Below, in pieces: positions 54,991 through 63,981 of a DNA stretch of 64,000 nucleotides. The translations under genes were made by a program, and so were the position numbers. The notes below the pieces were generated by a model. That model searched no databases and was not told the DNA's origin. It was given only the letters and a program-made list of their open reading frames with translations. The stretch spans positions 992,001-1,056,000 of the forward strand of contig CAWIHS010000001.1 in the NCBI GenBank assembly GCA_963836005.1, written 5' to 3'. Source of the stretch: CAWIHS01 sp963836005 (GTDB lineage Bacteria > Pseudomonadota > Gammaproteobacteria > GRL18). How positions within the stretch are numbered: the first letter of the stretch is position 1; each line of letters begins with the position of its first letter.

Positions 54991-56016
54991 ATGTTAAGTA
55001 TTCCTTCATTCCGTGCAGCACACCTGCTTCCCTATGTGCATTTTCTTCGGAATGTGGGTACTCCCGTCGATCGCCTGTTATCACGGGCAAGATTGCCAAC
55101 ATTGTTTGAAGATAACCTGGAAGCCTATCTGCCGCTGCAGCCTGCATTACGGTTCCTGAGTTTGGCTAGCCGTCTCGAAGGTATTGAAGAACTGGGGTTG
55201 GCGACAACGCGATTTGTACATTTGTCAGACCTCAATCCTTATTTCGTACGTGCTGCACATGCTTCACCTAGCCTGCGCATAGCACTGGAAACTTACTGCC
55301 GGATGGGTTCACTGGAAAATACCAATGTACGTTTCTGGCCTGTTTACGAGTCCAGGCAGGCTAAATTATGTGCTTTCCTTGATGCCTCTGATGAACCTGC
55401 GGGATTACGCTCTGCTGAATGGAGCCAGAATATGACACTGGTAGCTGTGGTCAGGGGGTTTGCCGGGAGCGACTGGTATCCCGAGGAAATGGCATTCACC
55501 TCAGATACACCTGTTGGCTCTGATGCCATGTCACAATTTCCCAATACGCATTTTGTTCTGGGGCAGAAAGCAAGCTGGATCACGCTACCCCGGGGTATGC
55601 TCAGTTTGCCGCCACAGGTAGATAATAATCAGCAGCAAAGACCCGGAACACAACAGAAGTCAAGAGAAATCTTCGAACCTGCGGATTTCACTACATCTAT
55701 GAAAACCATTCTCAGGCCATACCTGGCTGATGGCTACCCCCATATCGAACTAGCCGCGGAGATTACCGGCACCAGCATCAGGACATTACAGCGTCGCCTT
55801 GCAAGGCAAGGTCTCAGTTACTCACGACTGGTGCAACACTTACGCTATGATGCTGCAGTCCAGCTATTACAAAATCCTGAGATTAAAATGATCGATGCCG
55901 CCAACGAATTAGGCTGGGGAAGCCCAACAACATTCACCCGTGCGTTTTCACAAATAGCAGGGATAAGCCCGAGTGAATATCGCGCTCAGTTTATAAAGGG
56001 CCAGCTGTTGAACTAA
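54991..56016 (+). CDS. AraC-family transcriptional regulator (OruR/ArgR-type)
   Basis: 341 residues. An N-terminal DUF-type arabinose-binding-like domain (about 10-190; LLPYVHFLRNVGTPVDRLLS) and a C-terminal AraC HTH pair: PHIELAAEITGTSIRTLQRR, then MIDAANELGWGSPTTFTRAF and SGISPSEYR-like end (AGISPSEYRAQF). The only intact plus-strand gene in the right third. It is divergent from a DUF1254 gene, its most likely target. A hairpin (GAGACGTG...CACGTCTC) follows the stop codon. Confidence 0.9.
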   Translation: MLSIPSFRAAHLLPYVHFLRNVGTPVDRLLSRARLPTLFEDNLEAYLPLQPALRFLSLASRLEGIEELGLATTRFVHLSDLNPYFVRAAHASPSLRIALETYCRMGSLENTNVRFWPVYESRQAKLCAFLDASDEPAGLRSAEWSQNMTLVAVVRGFAGSDWYPEEMAFTSDTPVGSDAMSQFPNTHFVLGQKASWITLPRGMLSLPPQVDNNQQQRPGTQQKSREIFEPADFTTSMKTILRPYLADGYPHIELAAEITGTSIRTLQRRLARQGLSYSRLVQHLRYDAAVQLLQNPEIKMIDAANELGWGSPTTFTRAFSQIAGISPSEYRAQFIKGQLLN

Positions 56017-56052
56017 ACAGATTCTCGCCTGAGGCGGGTACTAACGAGAAAC

Positions 56053-56079
56053 GAGACGTGACAAGTTGCGCCACGTCTC
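56053..56079 (+). terminator. Hairpin after the AraC regulator
   Basis: GAGACGTG, 11-base loop, CACGTCTC. An 8-bp stem about 35 bp after the stop codon, without a long T-run. Confidence 0.5.
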
Positions 56080-56096
56080 TGCAGGTTTAATGACTG

Positions 56097-56183
56097 TTAC
56101 TTAATCAGCTCGATTTCACCCGGACGCCAGCTCTGGTCAATCCATGGCTGTTCGGGTCCATAGATACGCAGGACAATAAAAGT
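56097..56183 (-). pseudogene. C-terminal fragment of a DUF1254/DUF1214 protein
   Basis: The reverse strand reads FIVLRIYGPEQPWIDQSWRP then GEIELIK and a stop, matching the last 27 residues of the 53125/38244 type. It is immediately preceded by unrelated sequence; only the tail is left. Confidence 0.75.
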
Positions 56184-56269
56184 TGTATTTTCATTTTGTG
56201 TTCCTCTCTATTTTCATATCACCGGCCCCGGCAGATAAGCCTGCCGGGGACAGCTAAATATTAATCTAC

Positions 56270-56354
56270 TTGACCAGTACCACTGCTGCGTTTTTTGCGA
56301 GTGTGAATCTATGGTTAATGGTTAACATGGTTAACATGGTTAACATGGTTAACA
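56270..56354 (-). pseudogene. OprB porin 5' remnant with 9-bp start-codon repeats
   Basis: The reverse strand has four tandem copies of ATGTTAACC (56319-56354), each encoding MLT, then HRFTLAKNAAVVLVK and a stop. Compare the porin start MLMNRFTHAKNVAVILL at 19245. The repeat multiplies possible start codons in frame with the signal peptide. The porin body is gone. Confidence 0.7.
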
Positions 56355-56403
56355 TTATTTAGACTCTCCTTTTTTATTACGCCCTCTGTTCTCAACAAGT
56401 CTA

Positions 56404-56451
56404 CAAGCCGAGCCGAAGGAATCTCCGGCGCGGCTTGCACGGCTCGGCTTG
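56404..56451 (-). terminator. Hairpin directly after the sulfatase stop codon
   Basis: CAAGCCGAGCCG and CGGCTCGGCTTG, a perfect 12-bp stem starting one base after the stop codon. Same as at 50385-50434. No T-run. Confidence 0.6.
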
Positions 56452-57921
56452 CTATTTCTTTTTTGCCGGCTTGTATGGATCAGGCGTGCCCGGCTTGATG
56501 GGTGGTTCTGCGGCCAGCGACTTCTTATGCTCTACCAGAATCGGCCCAGTCCCCCAACGTAGCCATAATTTACCTCCCAGTGCTTTGGTTACGGGATATT
56601 CTTCTTTAGGGTCAAGATGGAGGTCGTAAAAGTGAGGCATCGGGAACACGTTCAGTTTCCCAGTACCCAGCCCACCTTCAAACTCCATGAACATCATCTT
56701 ATAGTTATGCCACTTCACGCCGTGAATATCGTTACCGACATAGACCACAAAGCCGTCTCGACCGGACTGCTCTTGTTTCCCGAGGAAGAAATCCGTCATG
56801 TCCTTACTGTCAATGATACGATCTGTCGGCACCTTACCACCGGCAATGTTTGCCAATGTAGCGTACAGATCAAACTGGTGGACGATCTCGTTGGAGACCT
56901 TGCCTGCCGGAACTTTACCAGGCCAGCGCACAATAAACGGCACCCGTAACGACCCTTCCTTACCCGTGAAATAGGAACCACTCCATGGGCCGTTCCATCC
57001 CTGGTAATCGGGGGTCATTTCGCCGCCGTTATCCGAGGTGAAAATAAAGACGGTGTTATCGGCGATACCCAACTCATTCACCTTATCGAGTAATTCACCG
57101 GTATAGGCATCGATCTGCATTAGCACATCACCGAAGTCGCCACTGCCACTCTTGCCTTGAAACTCCTTACTCGGCAACACCGGCATATGCGTCTGGGTGT
57201 AGGGCAAATACACGAAGAACGGTTTGCCGGCTTTGGCCTGGCGTGTCATGAAGTCCTTGGCATGGTCGGTGACTTCACGGTCGATCTGGCGCCTTGCCGG
57301 CAGGTCGTAAACCTTCACCACCTTTGCCGGTGAGCCTTTTTTGGCCGAATAAATGTGCTCTTCCTTGATCATCGGATTTTTGCCGGTTTTCTCCGCCAGT
57401 TTCCGATACTTCTGGAATTTTTCCTGCGATGGCCAAAGGCTCTCGTCGGTCGAATTGGGGATACCATACCACTCATCGAAACCCTGATCGGTGGGATAGC
57501 GTCCTTCCGCCTGGCCGAGGTGCCACTTGCCGAACATGGCGGTGGCATAACCTGCATCGCCCAGCATCTCCGGCATGGTGTATTCCCACTGGGTCAAACC
57601 ATAATTCGGGGTTTCGAGCGGCACAGAACCGTTCCCCGTGCGAATGGCATAGCGGCCTGTCATCAGCGCCGCGCGACTGGGCGTGCACTGTGCCTCGACA
57701 TTGAAATTCAACAGCCGCATCCCTTCGCTGGCCAGCTTGTCGATGCGCGGCGTGGCGCCACCCCGGAGAATACCCCCACCGTAGACGCCGAGTTCGCCGT
57801 AGCCGAAGTTATCCATGTTGATCAGCACGATGTTGGGTTTGTCGGCGGCGAGTGCATTGCTCATTGTCGCAATCGTGACGAGCAGCGCCAGGCACGATTT
57901 GACGATTGAAGTAGTTTTCAT
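56452..57921 (-). CDS. Exported sulfatase (formylglycine type), intact copy
   Basis: 489 residues from the ATG at 57921, which gives signal peptide MKTTSIVKSCLALLVTIATM (cleavage near ALA-AD). Metal residues D37-N38 (INMDNFGYGE), active-site CTPSRAALMTGR with Cys79, then FGKWHLGQ and the late metal site TSDNGGEMTPDY. The C-terminus GTPDPYKPAKKK is shared with three truncated copies (19344, 35438, 50434), so this is the surviving member. Periplasmic sulfate-ester hydrolase; substrate unknown. The next gene upstream is another sulfatase of a different type. Confidence 0.9.
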   Translation of the reverse strand: MKTTSIVKSCLALLVTIATMSNALAADKPNIVLINMDNFGYGELGVYGGGILRGGATPRIDKLASEGMRLLNFNVEAQCTPSRAALMTGRYAIRTGNGSVPLETPNYGLTQWEYTMPEMLGDAGYATAMFGKWHLGQAEGRYPTDQGFDEWYGIPNSTDESLWPSQEKFQKYRKLAEKTGKNPMIKEEHIYSAKKGSPAKVVKVYDLPARRQIDREVTDHAKDFMTRQAKAGKPFFVYLPYTQTHMPVLPSKEFQGKSGSGDFGDVLMQIDAYTGELLDKVNELGIADNTVFIFTSDNGGEMTPDYQGWNGPWSGSYFTGKEGSLRVPFIVRWPGKVPAGKVSNEIVHQFDLYATLANIAGGKVPTDRIIDSKDMTDFFLGKQEQSGRDGFVVYVGNDIHGVKWHNYKMMFMEFEGGLGTGKLNVFPMPHFYDLHLDPKEEYPVTKALGGKLWLRWGTGPILVEHKKSLAAEPPIKPGTPDPYKPAKKK

Positions 57922-58008
57922 AATTGTTGCCTTTCTTCTGTTGTTTAACGCAGTGATTATGGTGCCGGGCACCGAGTTATAACTTAAAAACCTATAACCC
58001 GGTGTTCG

Positions 58009-59463
58009 TTAAGGATACAGGCTCGCCGAGCCTGGATTTGGATATTTCTCCAGTGTCTTCTTGTATTCCGCGATTGCCTTCATGTAATGAGGGAAGATCC
58101 ACCCACCCAATGCCAACATGTTATTTTCTTCGCGGGGATCTTGCTCGATGTTGAAGGTGGCAGGCAGGCTGTTGCCCTCTATCCTGCCGCCGCCAGTTCC
58201 TGGCATTGACGGATTTCCGGGGCCGCTCACAAACTGATTGGGATACAAGCGGAACTGACGCCAGCGAACCGCAACAATCTCGTCCCCGATAAAGGTGAGA
58301 AAAGACTCGCGATTGGAATTCTCCTGCTTGCCGAGGAGGAGATCCGTCTGATCAATGCCGTCGATGGGTCGATCTTTCGGAACCTGCGCACCGATGATAT
58401 TTGCCAGGGTTGGGAAGAAATCGTGAATCGCGAACATACCATTATTTTTTCCCACCGGAATTTTGCCCGGCCACTTGATCATGCCCGGTGTCCGTATCGA
58501 ACCTTCTCGTCCGTCACCCAATTCGCCGCTGTACATACCGTTGGAGCCACCGCGGAACTCGGCCGGTCCGCCGAGAGGTGTCGAACCGTTATCAGAGATA
58601 TAGATCACGATGGTGTTGTCTTCGATGCCGGACTTCTGGATTGCATCCAGGATTTCGCCCACCGCGTGATCGTGTTGCAGCAGCGCATCTGCGTAGGGTC
58701 CGTTTTCCGACTTACCAGAGAACTCTGGTGAGGTCACATTCGGATAGTGCGTCTGTGTCAAACCGACCAAGAGGAAAAAAGGGGTTTTGGCCGCTGCGTG
58801 TTTGTTGATAATTTTCACTGACGCCGTGGCAATCTCATCCTCGACAATGTGCTTGTATTCAACATCGTACTCACGGACTCTCTTCAATCCATCTTTTGTC
58901 GTGCCGTCCCAGATTCCGGGTGCCTTTTTTTCGATGGCTGCCTCGGGGAAATTGAGGCGTTCCATTTGCGGCCGGTACAAGGTCGAATCGCTGGTTTCGA
59001 TGACCCCCACCCGATACTCGTCAAAGCCCTGTCGTACTGGCCAGCTTTGCTCCTCCGAGCCCAGATGCCATTTTCCAACGTATCCCGTTGCATACCCCTG
59101 GCTCTTGAAAAGCTCACCGAGCGTAATCTCCTCGGCCTGCAGGGTGTTGGGCGTACCTCCGATGATGATCGTGCCCAAACCGGCGCGTGGTGAATAGCGC
59201 CCGGTCAGTAGACCCGCGCGTGACGGCGTGCAGCCCGGCTCCACCAGAAACTGGGTCAAGGTCATACCTTCGGCCGCAATGCTATCGATTTTCGGTGTAG
59301 GAGCTCCCCGGATCGCGCCGCCCTGAAAGGCGCCGATATCTCCGTAGCCAACGTTGTCTGACAGCATCAGCACGACGTTGGGTTTGTCGGCGGCGAACGT
59401 AGAGGTAGCGAATATCGCCCCCAACCCGGCGAGAATGAGATGGGCTCGTGATAATTTTTTCAT
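58009..59463 (-). CDS. Exported sulfatase (formylglycine type), second type
   Basis: 484 residues. Signal peptide MKKLSRAHLILAGLGAIFAT (cleavage near TFA-AD). Metal residues D36-N37 (MLSDNVGYGD), active-site CTPSRAGLLTGR with Cys78, VGKWHLGSEEQSWPVRQGFD and the late site YISDNGSTPLGG. The C-terminus (YPNPGSASLYP) recurs in the fragment at 35142, and its middle (IIIGGTPNTL) in the scar at 19344. About 35-40 percent similar by eye to the 56452 enzyme in the core. Probably co-transcribed with it (about 90 bp apart). Confidence 0.9.
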   Translation of the reverse strand: MKKLSRAHLILAGLGAIFATSTFAADKPNVVLMLSDNVGYGDIGAFQGGAIRGAPTPKIDSIAAEGMTLTQFLVEPGCTPSRAGLLTGRYSPRAGLGTIIIGGTPNTLQAEEITLGELFKSQGYATGYVGKWHLGSEEQSWPVRQGFDEYRVGVIETSDSTLYRPQMERLNFPEAAIEKKAPGIWDGTTKDGLKRVREYDVEYKHIVEDEIATASVKIINKHAAAKTPFFLLVGLTQTHYPNVTSPEFSGKSENGPYADALLQHDHAVGEILDAIQKSGIEDNTIVIYISDNGSTPLGGPAEFRGGSNGMYSGELGDGREGSIRTPGMIKWPGKIPVGKNNGMFAIHDFFPTLANIIGAQVPKDRPIDGIDQTDLLLGKQENSNRESFLTFIGDEIVAVRWRQFRLYPNQFVSGPGNPSMPGTGGGRIEGNSLPATFNIEQDPREENNMLALGGWIFPHYMKAIAEYKKTLEKYPNPGSASLYP

Positions 59464-59574
59464 GTGGTTTCTCCCTATTGGGTTGAAAAAACTAAGATGG
59501 AAAGCGGAACTAATCTATACATTACCGAAGTACATCTTGTGGTTCTGTTCATTTCACGACAAAATTACTGAAAA

Positions 59575-60591
59575 TCAAATTGCAAACAAATTATCTTTAC
59601 GGAACTCCATGGGCGTAACGCCAAATATGCGTTTGAAGGCGCGTGAAAAGTTGGGGGTGTGTTCGTAGCCAAGCTGTAAGGCGATATCGATAATATTCTG
59701 CTCAGAATCAGCCAGCATGTGGGCTGCCAGATCGAATCTCATATTCTCGATCAAATCAGTATACGTAACTTGATGCTGCTTGAGCAAACGTTGTAAAGTG
59801 CGGGAACTGATGCCCGCGATTTCTGCTGCCAGATCAATTGATGGATAGCTGCTAGAAAGAAGATAAGGCTTCAGCACCATCTGAAGTGTTCCTACCAAAC
59901 TGTCACAAGTTGGTTCAGCCGACAACTGATTGACGACTGAAGTGTCGGCAATACCACAAGGTTTAACTAATGCAACCAAGAGTGATGCAGGCACCAAAAA
60001 TGAGGTCGTTGGCTGGCCCACAAGGACGTTCGGGACATTCAGCCGATCTAGTACCGAGAGACATACCTTGCGAGATGACCGCAAACTTATCTCGGAAGGC
60101 AGCCAATCTGTCCCAATGCCACTTCGTATGATTTCAACAAATATCTTGATCGATTGCCATTCAGAGATACGTATGTCCACATCTGGCGGATATAACTCAT
60201 GAATGCAGACACGAACTGCATTACCTTCAGGAACAAGCATGCATTGCAAACTGTTGGCCTCGAGTTGCGCAAAGCGATTGAATGTTTTGATGCGCTCCTT
60301 GACTGTTGATTTGCTCTTTATCGCATTGAGCATCTCAGGGCCTAGATCTTCAAGATGAAACCCCCACCCGGCCTCAAAGCCCAAGTCGTCGATCCCTTCT
60401 TGTGCTGAACAGCGCATAAGAAAACGGTAGGAAAAATCCTGACTGATATAGGCATTCGGCATTTCTTCCAGGTATGTGGGCAATTTAGCGCGAGCCAGTT
60501 CACGATCAACTGGCGCACCGATTTGTCGCAGCAAGTCAGTAAAAGACAGCACATGCTGCGCACGCGTCAACAATGGTAAACTAATCGTCAC
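59575..60591 (-). CDS. AraC-family transcriptional regulator
   Basis: 338 residues with the same layout as 54991: N-terminal ligand-domain (LLTRAQHVLSFTDLLRQIGA PVDRE), C-terminal HTH pair (SIDLAAEIAGISSRTLQRLL; NIIDIALQLGYEHTPNFSRA) and the final GVTPMEFRKD. It is encoded upstream of the two sulfatases on the same strand and probably regulates them or the nearby DUF1254 genes. The two AraC proteins are clearly paralogues but well diverged. Confidence 0.9.
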   Translation of the reverse strand: MTISLPLLTRAQHVLSFTDLLRQIGAPVDRELARAKLPTYLEEMPNAYISQDFSYRFLMRCSAQEGIDDLGFEAGWGFHLEDLGPEMLNAIKSKSTVKERIKTFNRFAQLEANSLQCMLVPEGNAVRVCIHELYPPDVDIRISEWQSIKIFVEIIRSGIGTDWLPSEISLRSSRKVCLSVLDRLNVPNVLVGQPTTSFLVPASLLVALVKPCGIADTSVVNQLSAEPTCDSLVGTLQMVLKPYLLSSSYPSIDLAAEIAGISSRTLQRLLKQHQVTYTDLIENMRFDLAAHMLADSEQNIIDIALQLGYEHTPNFSRAFKRIFGVTPMEFRKDNLFAI

Positions 60592-60799
60592 TCTCTATCT
60601 CCCTGCATAGCCAAAGCACACCCTGGTCGACTAAAACTGCGTTATCAGTATCCATATCACCTCTCTTGGCGATAGTGTAGGACGCGAACGCCCCCACGCT
60701 CATTTGATATTTTTCATTCACATAGTTAATTTAATTCATACAAGATAATGGTTCTCGTCATTTCACGCCAACTAAATGCAAATGATATTTTTTAAGGTT
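60592..60799. other. Intergenic region upstream of the AraC regulator
   Basis: About 200 bases up to the 72-bp repeat. Contains the AraC promoter region; no operator is recognised. Confidence 0.4.
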
Positions 60800-60871
60800 A
60801 AAGGGGACGTAGGGAATAAATAATGACCAATTTAAAAAAGTGGTTAAAAAATAATCCCTCCGTCCCCTTTA
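60800..60871. repeat. 72-bp inverted-ended repeat, copy B
   Basis: AAGGGGACGTAGGGA ... TCCCTCCGTCCCCTTT, inverted relative to copy A at 45363. The plus strand encodes MTNLKKWLKNNPSVPFNR and then stops, explaining the odd N-terminus of the TPR fragment at 45410. Confidence 0.85.
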
Positions 60872-60928
60872 ATCGTTGAAAGTTTGTGACATAATCTTTC
60901 ATCCTTTTATATTGGATTAATAATCAAT

Positions 60929-61604
60929 CCAGCCGCAATAGCAGTAAATGATGTTTTGTTCTTCATGTTCATTTCCTCAACGTTTAAATCTTGTGTGGGG
61001 GCGAATAACTCATCGCCCCCACAGTTAGCTGCTTGGTTACTACTTCACCCTCTCGATGTCCGGTAATATCCAGCTCCGATCCACTAAGGTCTTGCCGGGT
61101 GAATAGAAACGCATCATCGCGAAGAACGCACGACCGGATTCTGTGGGTATCCAGTTTTTCTTTTTACCCTTTGGCTCATCTGGACCAAAGTAAAGATCAA
61201 CAGAACCATCCGAGTTAGTGAGCAGGTCCATGCGCGAAGATCTGTCAGTCACTTTTTGTTTGTTGTGGATGATATCCCGGCCATCTACTTCATACAGGGT
61301 CAGCGACCAAAACAGTTTCGCAGGCGCATTCGGCGGAATGTGCAGGGTGTAGTTCCTGGCACCATCCAGCCAATCACCATCGTCATCCTTGTAGGCTGTG
61401 AGGTAGACCTGGCCCTCGCCGGTTTCCATGCCATGCATCGCGAGGTTGTTGGTAACCGCCTCGTAGAACCAGGACGCACGTCCATCGAGCGCATCATAAT
61501 GCTCGCGACGCTGATCCGGCGGCGAGGTGGTATCAATATCCCAGCCGGATCCCTCTACGTAGAGTGCATCTTCAAGTCGTGGCGTCTTTTTGAAGTCGAT
61601 CGCC
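60929..61604. repeat. About 675-bp near-identical block, copy 2
   Basis: Partner of 51532-52207, covering the 3' half of the DUF1254 gene at 61040, the hairpin GGGGGCGA...TCGCCCCC (60997-61020) and a decayed start of another gene. Only scattered differences are visible. Confidence 0.85.
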
Positions 61605-62491
61605 TTGGCCATCGCCTCACCCACCAGTACGCCTTCAGTCAGGATGCGTTTTTGCTGCTCTGTTGGCTTAAAGGGTTTGCCCTTTTCAATACCCAAAGGC
61701 TGGAGCATGGCCATAAAGAAACGGTCACGTTCGAATACCGGTTCATTGTTGATGATGTCTGACAGGCGTTGCCAGTACTCCATGCCGCGGGGATGGGCCG
61801 CTGACCAGCGCCGACCATTCGGGGTGATGTATCTGCGAGGATTGGGCTTTTTACGCTCGGCAAAAGGATAGATATCCACCTTGTTGAGCAGTGCTTTGCG
61901 TTCATCGGGATCGGTAGGTATCAGACGGATGCCCAGGAAGATACTGTTGGTGGGTGATTTATGCACCTTATAACCCGCCTTCTCTGCTCCGGCCGGTGCT
62001 TTCTGTCCGGGGCCGACAAACACGTATTTACCGGGTTTGGTCATTGTGGTGATTTCCATCTGCCACATATCGTGAGCGGCACCGCGTACTTCCCCCTCTG
62101 GCATGTGAACAATCCAGGGCTCCTTAGCCAGATCAATAAAGACCAGCGCATAAGGTGTCGTGGCATTGAATGTCAGTCCACCCAGAATATCGTCATAACC
62201 ATTCAGAAAAACGATCTGGCCGTTTTTGGCTCCCAGTGTCACGTTATAGGCATATTGCCATTGCGCCATGGAAACCAGTGGAATGGACCAGATGTAGGCT
62301 TGGCTTGCACGCTGAAAATCGATCTCATCAAATAGCTTTGCAATCGTTTTATCGGTTGGATAGCCGGTCGCAAAATCGTGGGTGAACTCTAGCTTGCCAA
62401 TCCGCGTATCAATCGTTTCCTGCGCCTGCGCTGCTATCGGCGCGCACAGTAGTGCGCTGCATAACAAAGCATTGATAATTGTGTTTTTCAT
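61040..62491 (-). CDS. Exported DUF1254/DUF1214 protein, paralogue 8
   Basis: 483 residues, signal peptide MKNTIINALLCSALLCAPIA (cleavage near AQA-QE). DUF1254 half without the usual GPDKGKGG motif; instead MTKPGKYVFVGPGQKAPAGA. Centre LGIEKGKPFKPTEQQKKILT; DUF1214 half NAPAKLFWSLTLYEVDGRDI and KKNWIPTESGRAFFAMMRFY. Intact version of the broken copy at 51643; related to 39843. It follows the 62530 gene by 38 bp and is likely in one operon with it. Confidence 0.9.
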   Translation of the reverse strand: MKNTIINALLCSALLCAPIAAQAQETIDTRIGKLEFTHDFATGYPTDKTIAKLFDEIDFQRASQAYIWSIPLVSMAQWQYAYNVTLGAKNGQIVFLNGYDDILGGLTFNATTPYALVFIDLAKEPWIVHMPEGEVRGAAHDMWQMEITTMTKPGKYVFVGPGQKAPAGAEKAGYKVHKSPTNSIFLGIRLIPTDPDERKALLNKVDIYPFAERKKPNPRRYITPNGRRWSAAHPRGMEYWQRLSDIINNEPVFERDRFFMAMLQPLGIEKGKPFKPTEQQKRILTEGVLVGEAMAKAIDFKKTPRLEDALYVEGSGWDIDTTSPPDQRREHYDALDGRASWFYEAVTNNLAMHGMETGEGQVYLTAYKDDDGDWLDGARNYTLHIPPNAPAKLFWSLTLYEVDGRDIIHNKQKVTDRSSRMDLLTNSDGSVDLYFGPDEPKGKKKNWIPTESGRAFFAMMRFYSPGKTLVDRSWILPDIERVK

Positions 62492-62529
62492 TTCTGAAAC
62501 CTCAAAATAATTATTAGGCTGTCGCCAAA

Positions 62530-63981
62530 TTAGTTAACTTTTACCAGGTCATTCAGCTTCCAGCTCTTGTCGAACACCGCTTTCTCAGGACCATACATAC
62601 GGAAAAACAGGAAGAAATTTTCACCGGCTGCGGTAGGCACCCAGTTTGCTTCTTTGCCTTTTGGCGGTTTCGCGCTGAAGTAGATATCAACCGTGCCATC
62701 TGAGTTAGTTGCAACCCCTTTATCGATAGAGGCAACTCCGGCTTTGGGTACGTTGTCAATCCAGGTGGCGTCTTCTGTCTCGTAAGCAATTACCGACCAG
62801 AAGTTACGCATGGGCACATTGGCAGGAACCGTCAGCTTGTAGTTGTTACTACCACTGAGTCGTTTACCCTTCTCGTCACGCGCTACTTTTAGATAGAAAC
62901 TTGCGGTGCCGAGCTTGCGGAAGCTGGTATAAAAACCAAAGTACCCTGCACCACGCTCGTCGTAATTCACGTGACTCGGGAACTGCCAGTCCATAAACGA
63001 AATCACACCACTTGTTGGTATCGCATTGGTCCATTGCCGGTCATCATAGTAACGTGGTGCAGCACGCTCCAGGTAAGATTCACGCAGATAAGCCTGGGCA
63101 TCCTTCGCTGCAGCATCAAACATTTTGATCTGATTTTTATCCGGACTATATGGCGCATCCTTTTCTATACCAATGCTCTTTAAAACACCGAGGAAAGTTA
63201 AGTCTTTTTCTTCAATCCTCTCTTCCTGCAGGATCTCATTGAGTTCTGCAAAATAGTTGGCATTAAAGGGAGGTAGCCCATTAATTTTCTTATCAAAGAT
63301 ATCGACATGACGCGTCGCAGGCGGATTTTTGGCCTTTGACAGTGGGTAAATTTTGATGCCTTTTACAAACGCTGTAACCTTTTTAAGAGTTGCCGGGCTG
63401 GTGTCCTTGATAATTGGCCGCAAGGTCGCCGAACCATTGAAGGTTTTCTGGTAGACCGCAGTGTAACCTTCAGGATAAGAGCCCTGGTAATCAGGCGACA
63501 TGACCAGATATTTACCGCCACGCCCACCATCATATCCCGAAGCACCAACAGCTATCATTGAGCGCTGCCAGAAGTCGAGCAAGGTACCTACCAGCCCAAC
63601 ATCTTTAGTACTCGGTGGAATTTCTATGACTACCGGTTCCTTTTCTGCATTCCAGAAAAAGTGTATGTAGGGCGTGGTGTTATTGTTGGTGGTGAAATCT
63701 ATTTTCCAGTTCTGAATTTCCGAAAAATAAGCGACATCGTTTAAACCAACACCGGCGTCCTGTTTTAAGCCGTCACGCATCATTTTGGAACTCACCAACG
63801 GTATGCTCCAGGTAATTGCCTCCATGGCACGATGGTGAGCAACACTATCTTCCAGACTACGTTTTTCTTTCGCCTGCACGGAAGTCACTTGTCCGAGGGT
63901 TAAGAGCATCAGTGCAAACAAAGCGACGAATTGATTAAACTTCCGTTTCATCTGTTTCATCTGTTTCATCTGTTTCATCAT
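62530..63981 (-). CDS. Exported DUF1254/DUF1214 protein, paralogue 9, with start-codon repeats
   Basis: 483 residues. It begins MMKQMKQMKQMKRKFNQFVA: three 9-bp repeats, each with an ATG, precede the signal peptide (hydrophobic core about 14-30, cleavage near VQA-KE). DUF1254 half with GYDGGRGGKYLVMSPDYQGS; centre SIGIEKDAPYSPDKNQIKMF; DUF1214 half NVPMRNFWSVIAYETEDATW and ANWVPTAAGENFFLFFRMYG. The most diverged copy. GGAAGGA precedes the first ATG. It is the first gene visible of an operon with 61040, though the true operon start may lie outside the window. Confidence 0.9.
   Translation of the reverse strand: MMKQMKQMKQMKRKFNQFVALFALMLLTLGQVTSVQAKEKRSLEDSVAHHRAMEAITWSIPLVSSKMMRDGLKQDAGVGLNDVAYFSEIQNWKIDFTTNNNTTPYIHFFWNAEKEPVVIEIPPSTKDVGLVGTLLDFWQRSMIAVGASGYDGGRGGKYLVMSPDYQGSYPEGYTAVYQKTFNGSATLRPIIKDTSPATLKKVTAFVKGIKIYPLSKAKNPPATRHVDIFDKKINGLPPFNANYFAELNEILQEERIEEKDLTFLGVLKSIGIEKDAPYSPDKNQIKMFDAAAKDAQAYLRESYLERAAPRYYDDRQWTNAIPTSGVISFMDWQFPSHVNYDERGAGYFGFYTSFRKLGTASFYLKVARDEKGKRLSGSNNYKLTVPANVPMRNFWSVIAYETEDATWIDNVPKAGVASIDKGVATNSDGTVDIYFSAKPPKGKEANWVPTAAGENFFLFFRMYGPEKAVFDKSWKLNDLVKVN
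63947..63981 (-). repeat. 9-bp tandem repeat at the start of the DUF1254 gene
   Basis: Reverse strand: ATG followed by three copies of ATGAAACAG and a fourth variant ATGAAACGG. Each unit adds Met-Lys-Gln and keeps the frame, so copy number changes the number of start codons and basic residues ahead of the signal peptide but not the frame. Confidence 0.8.
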
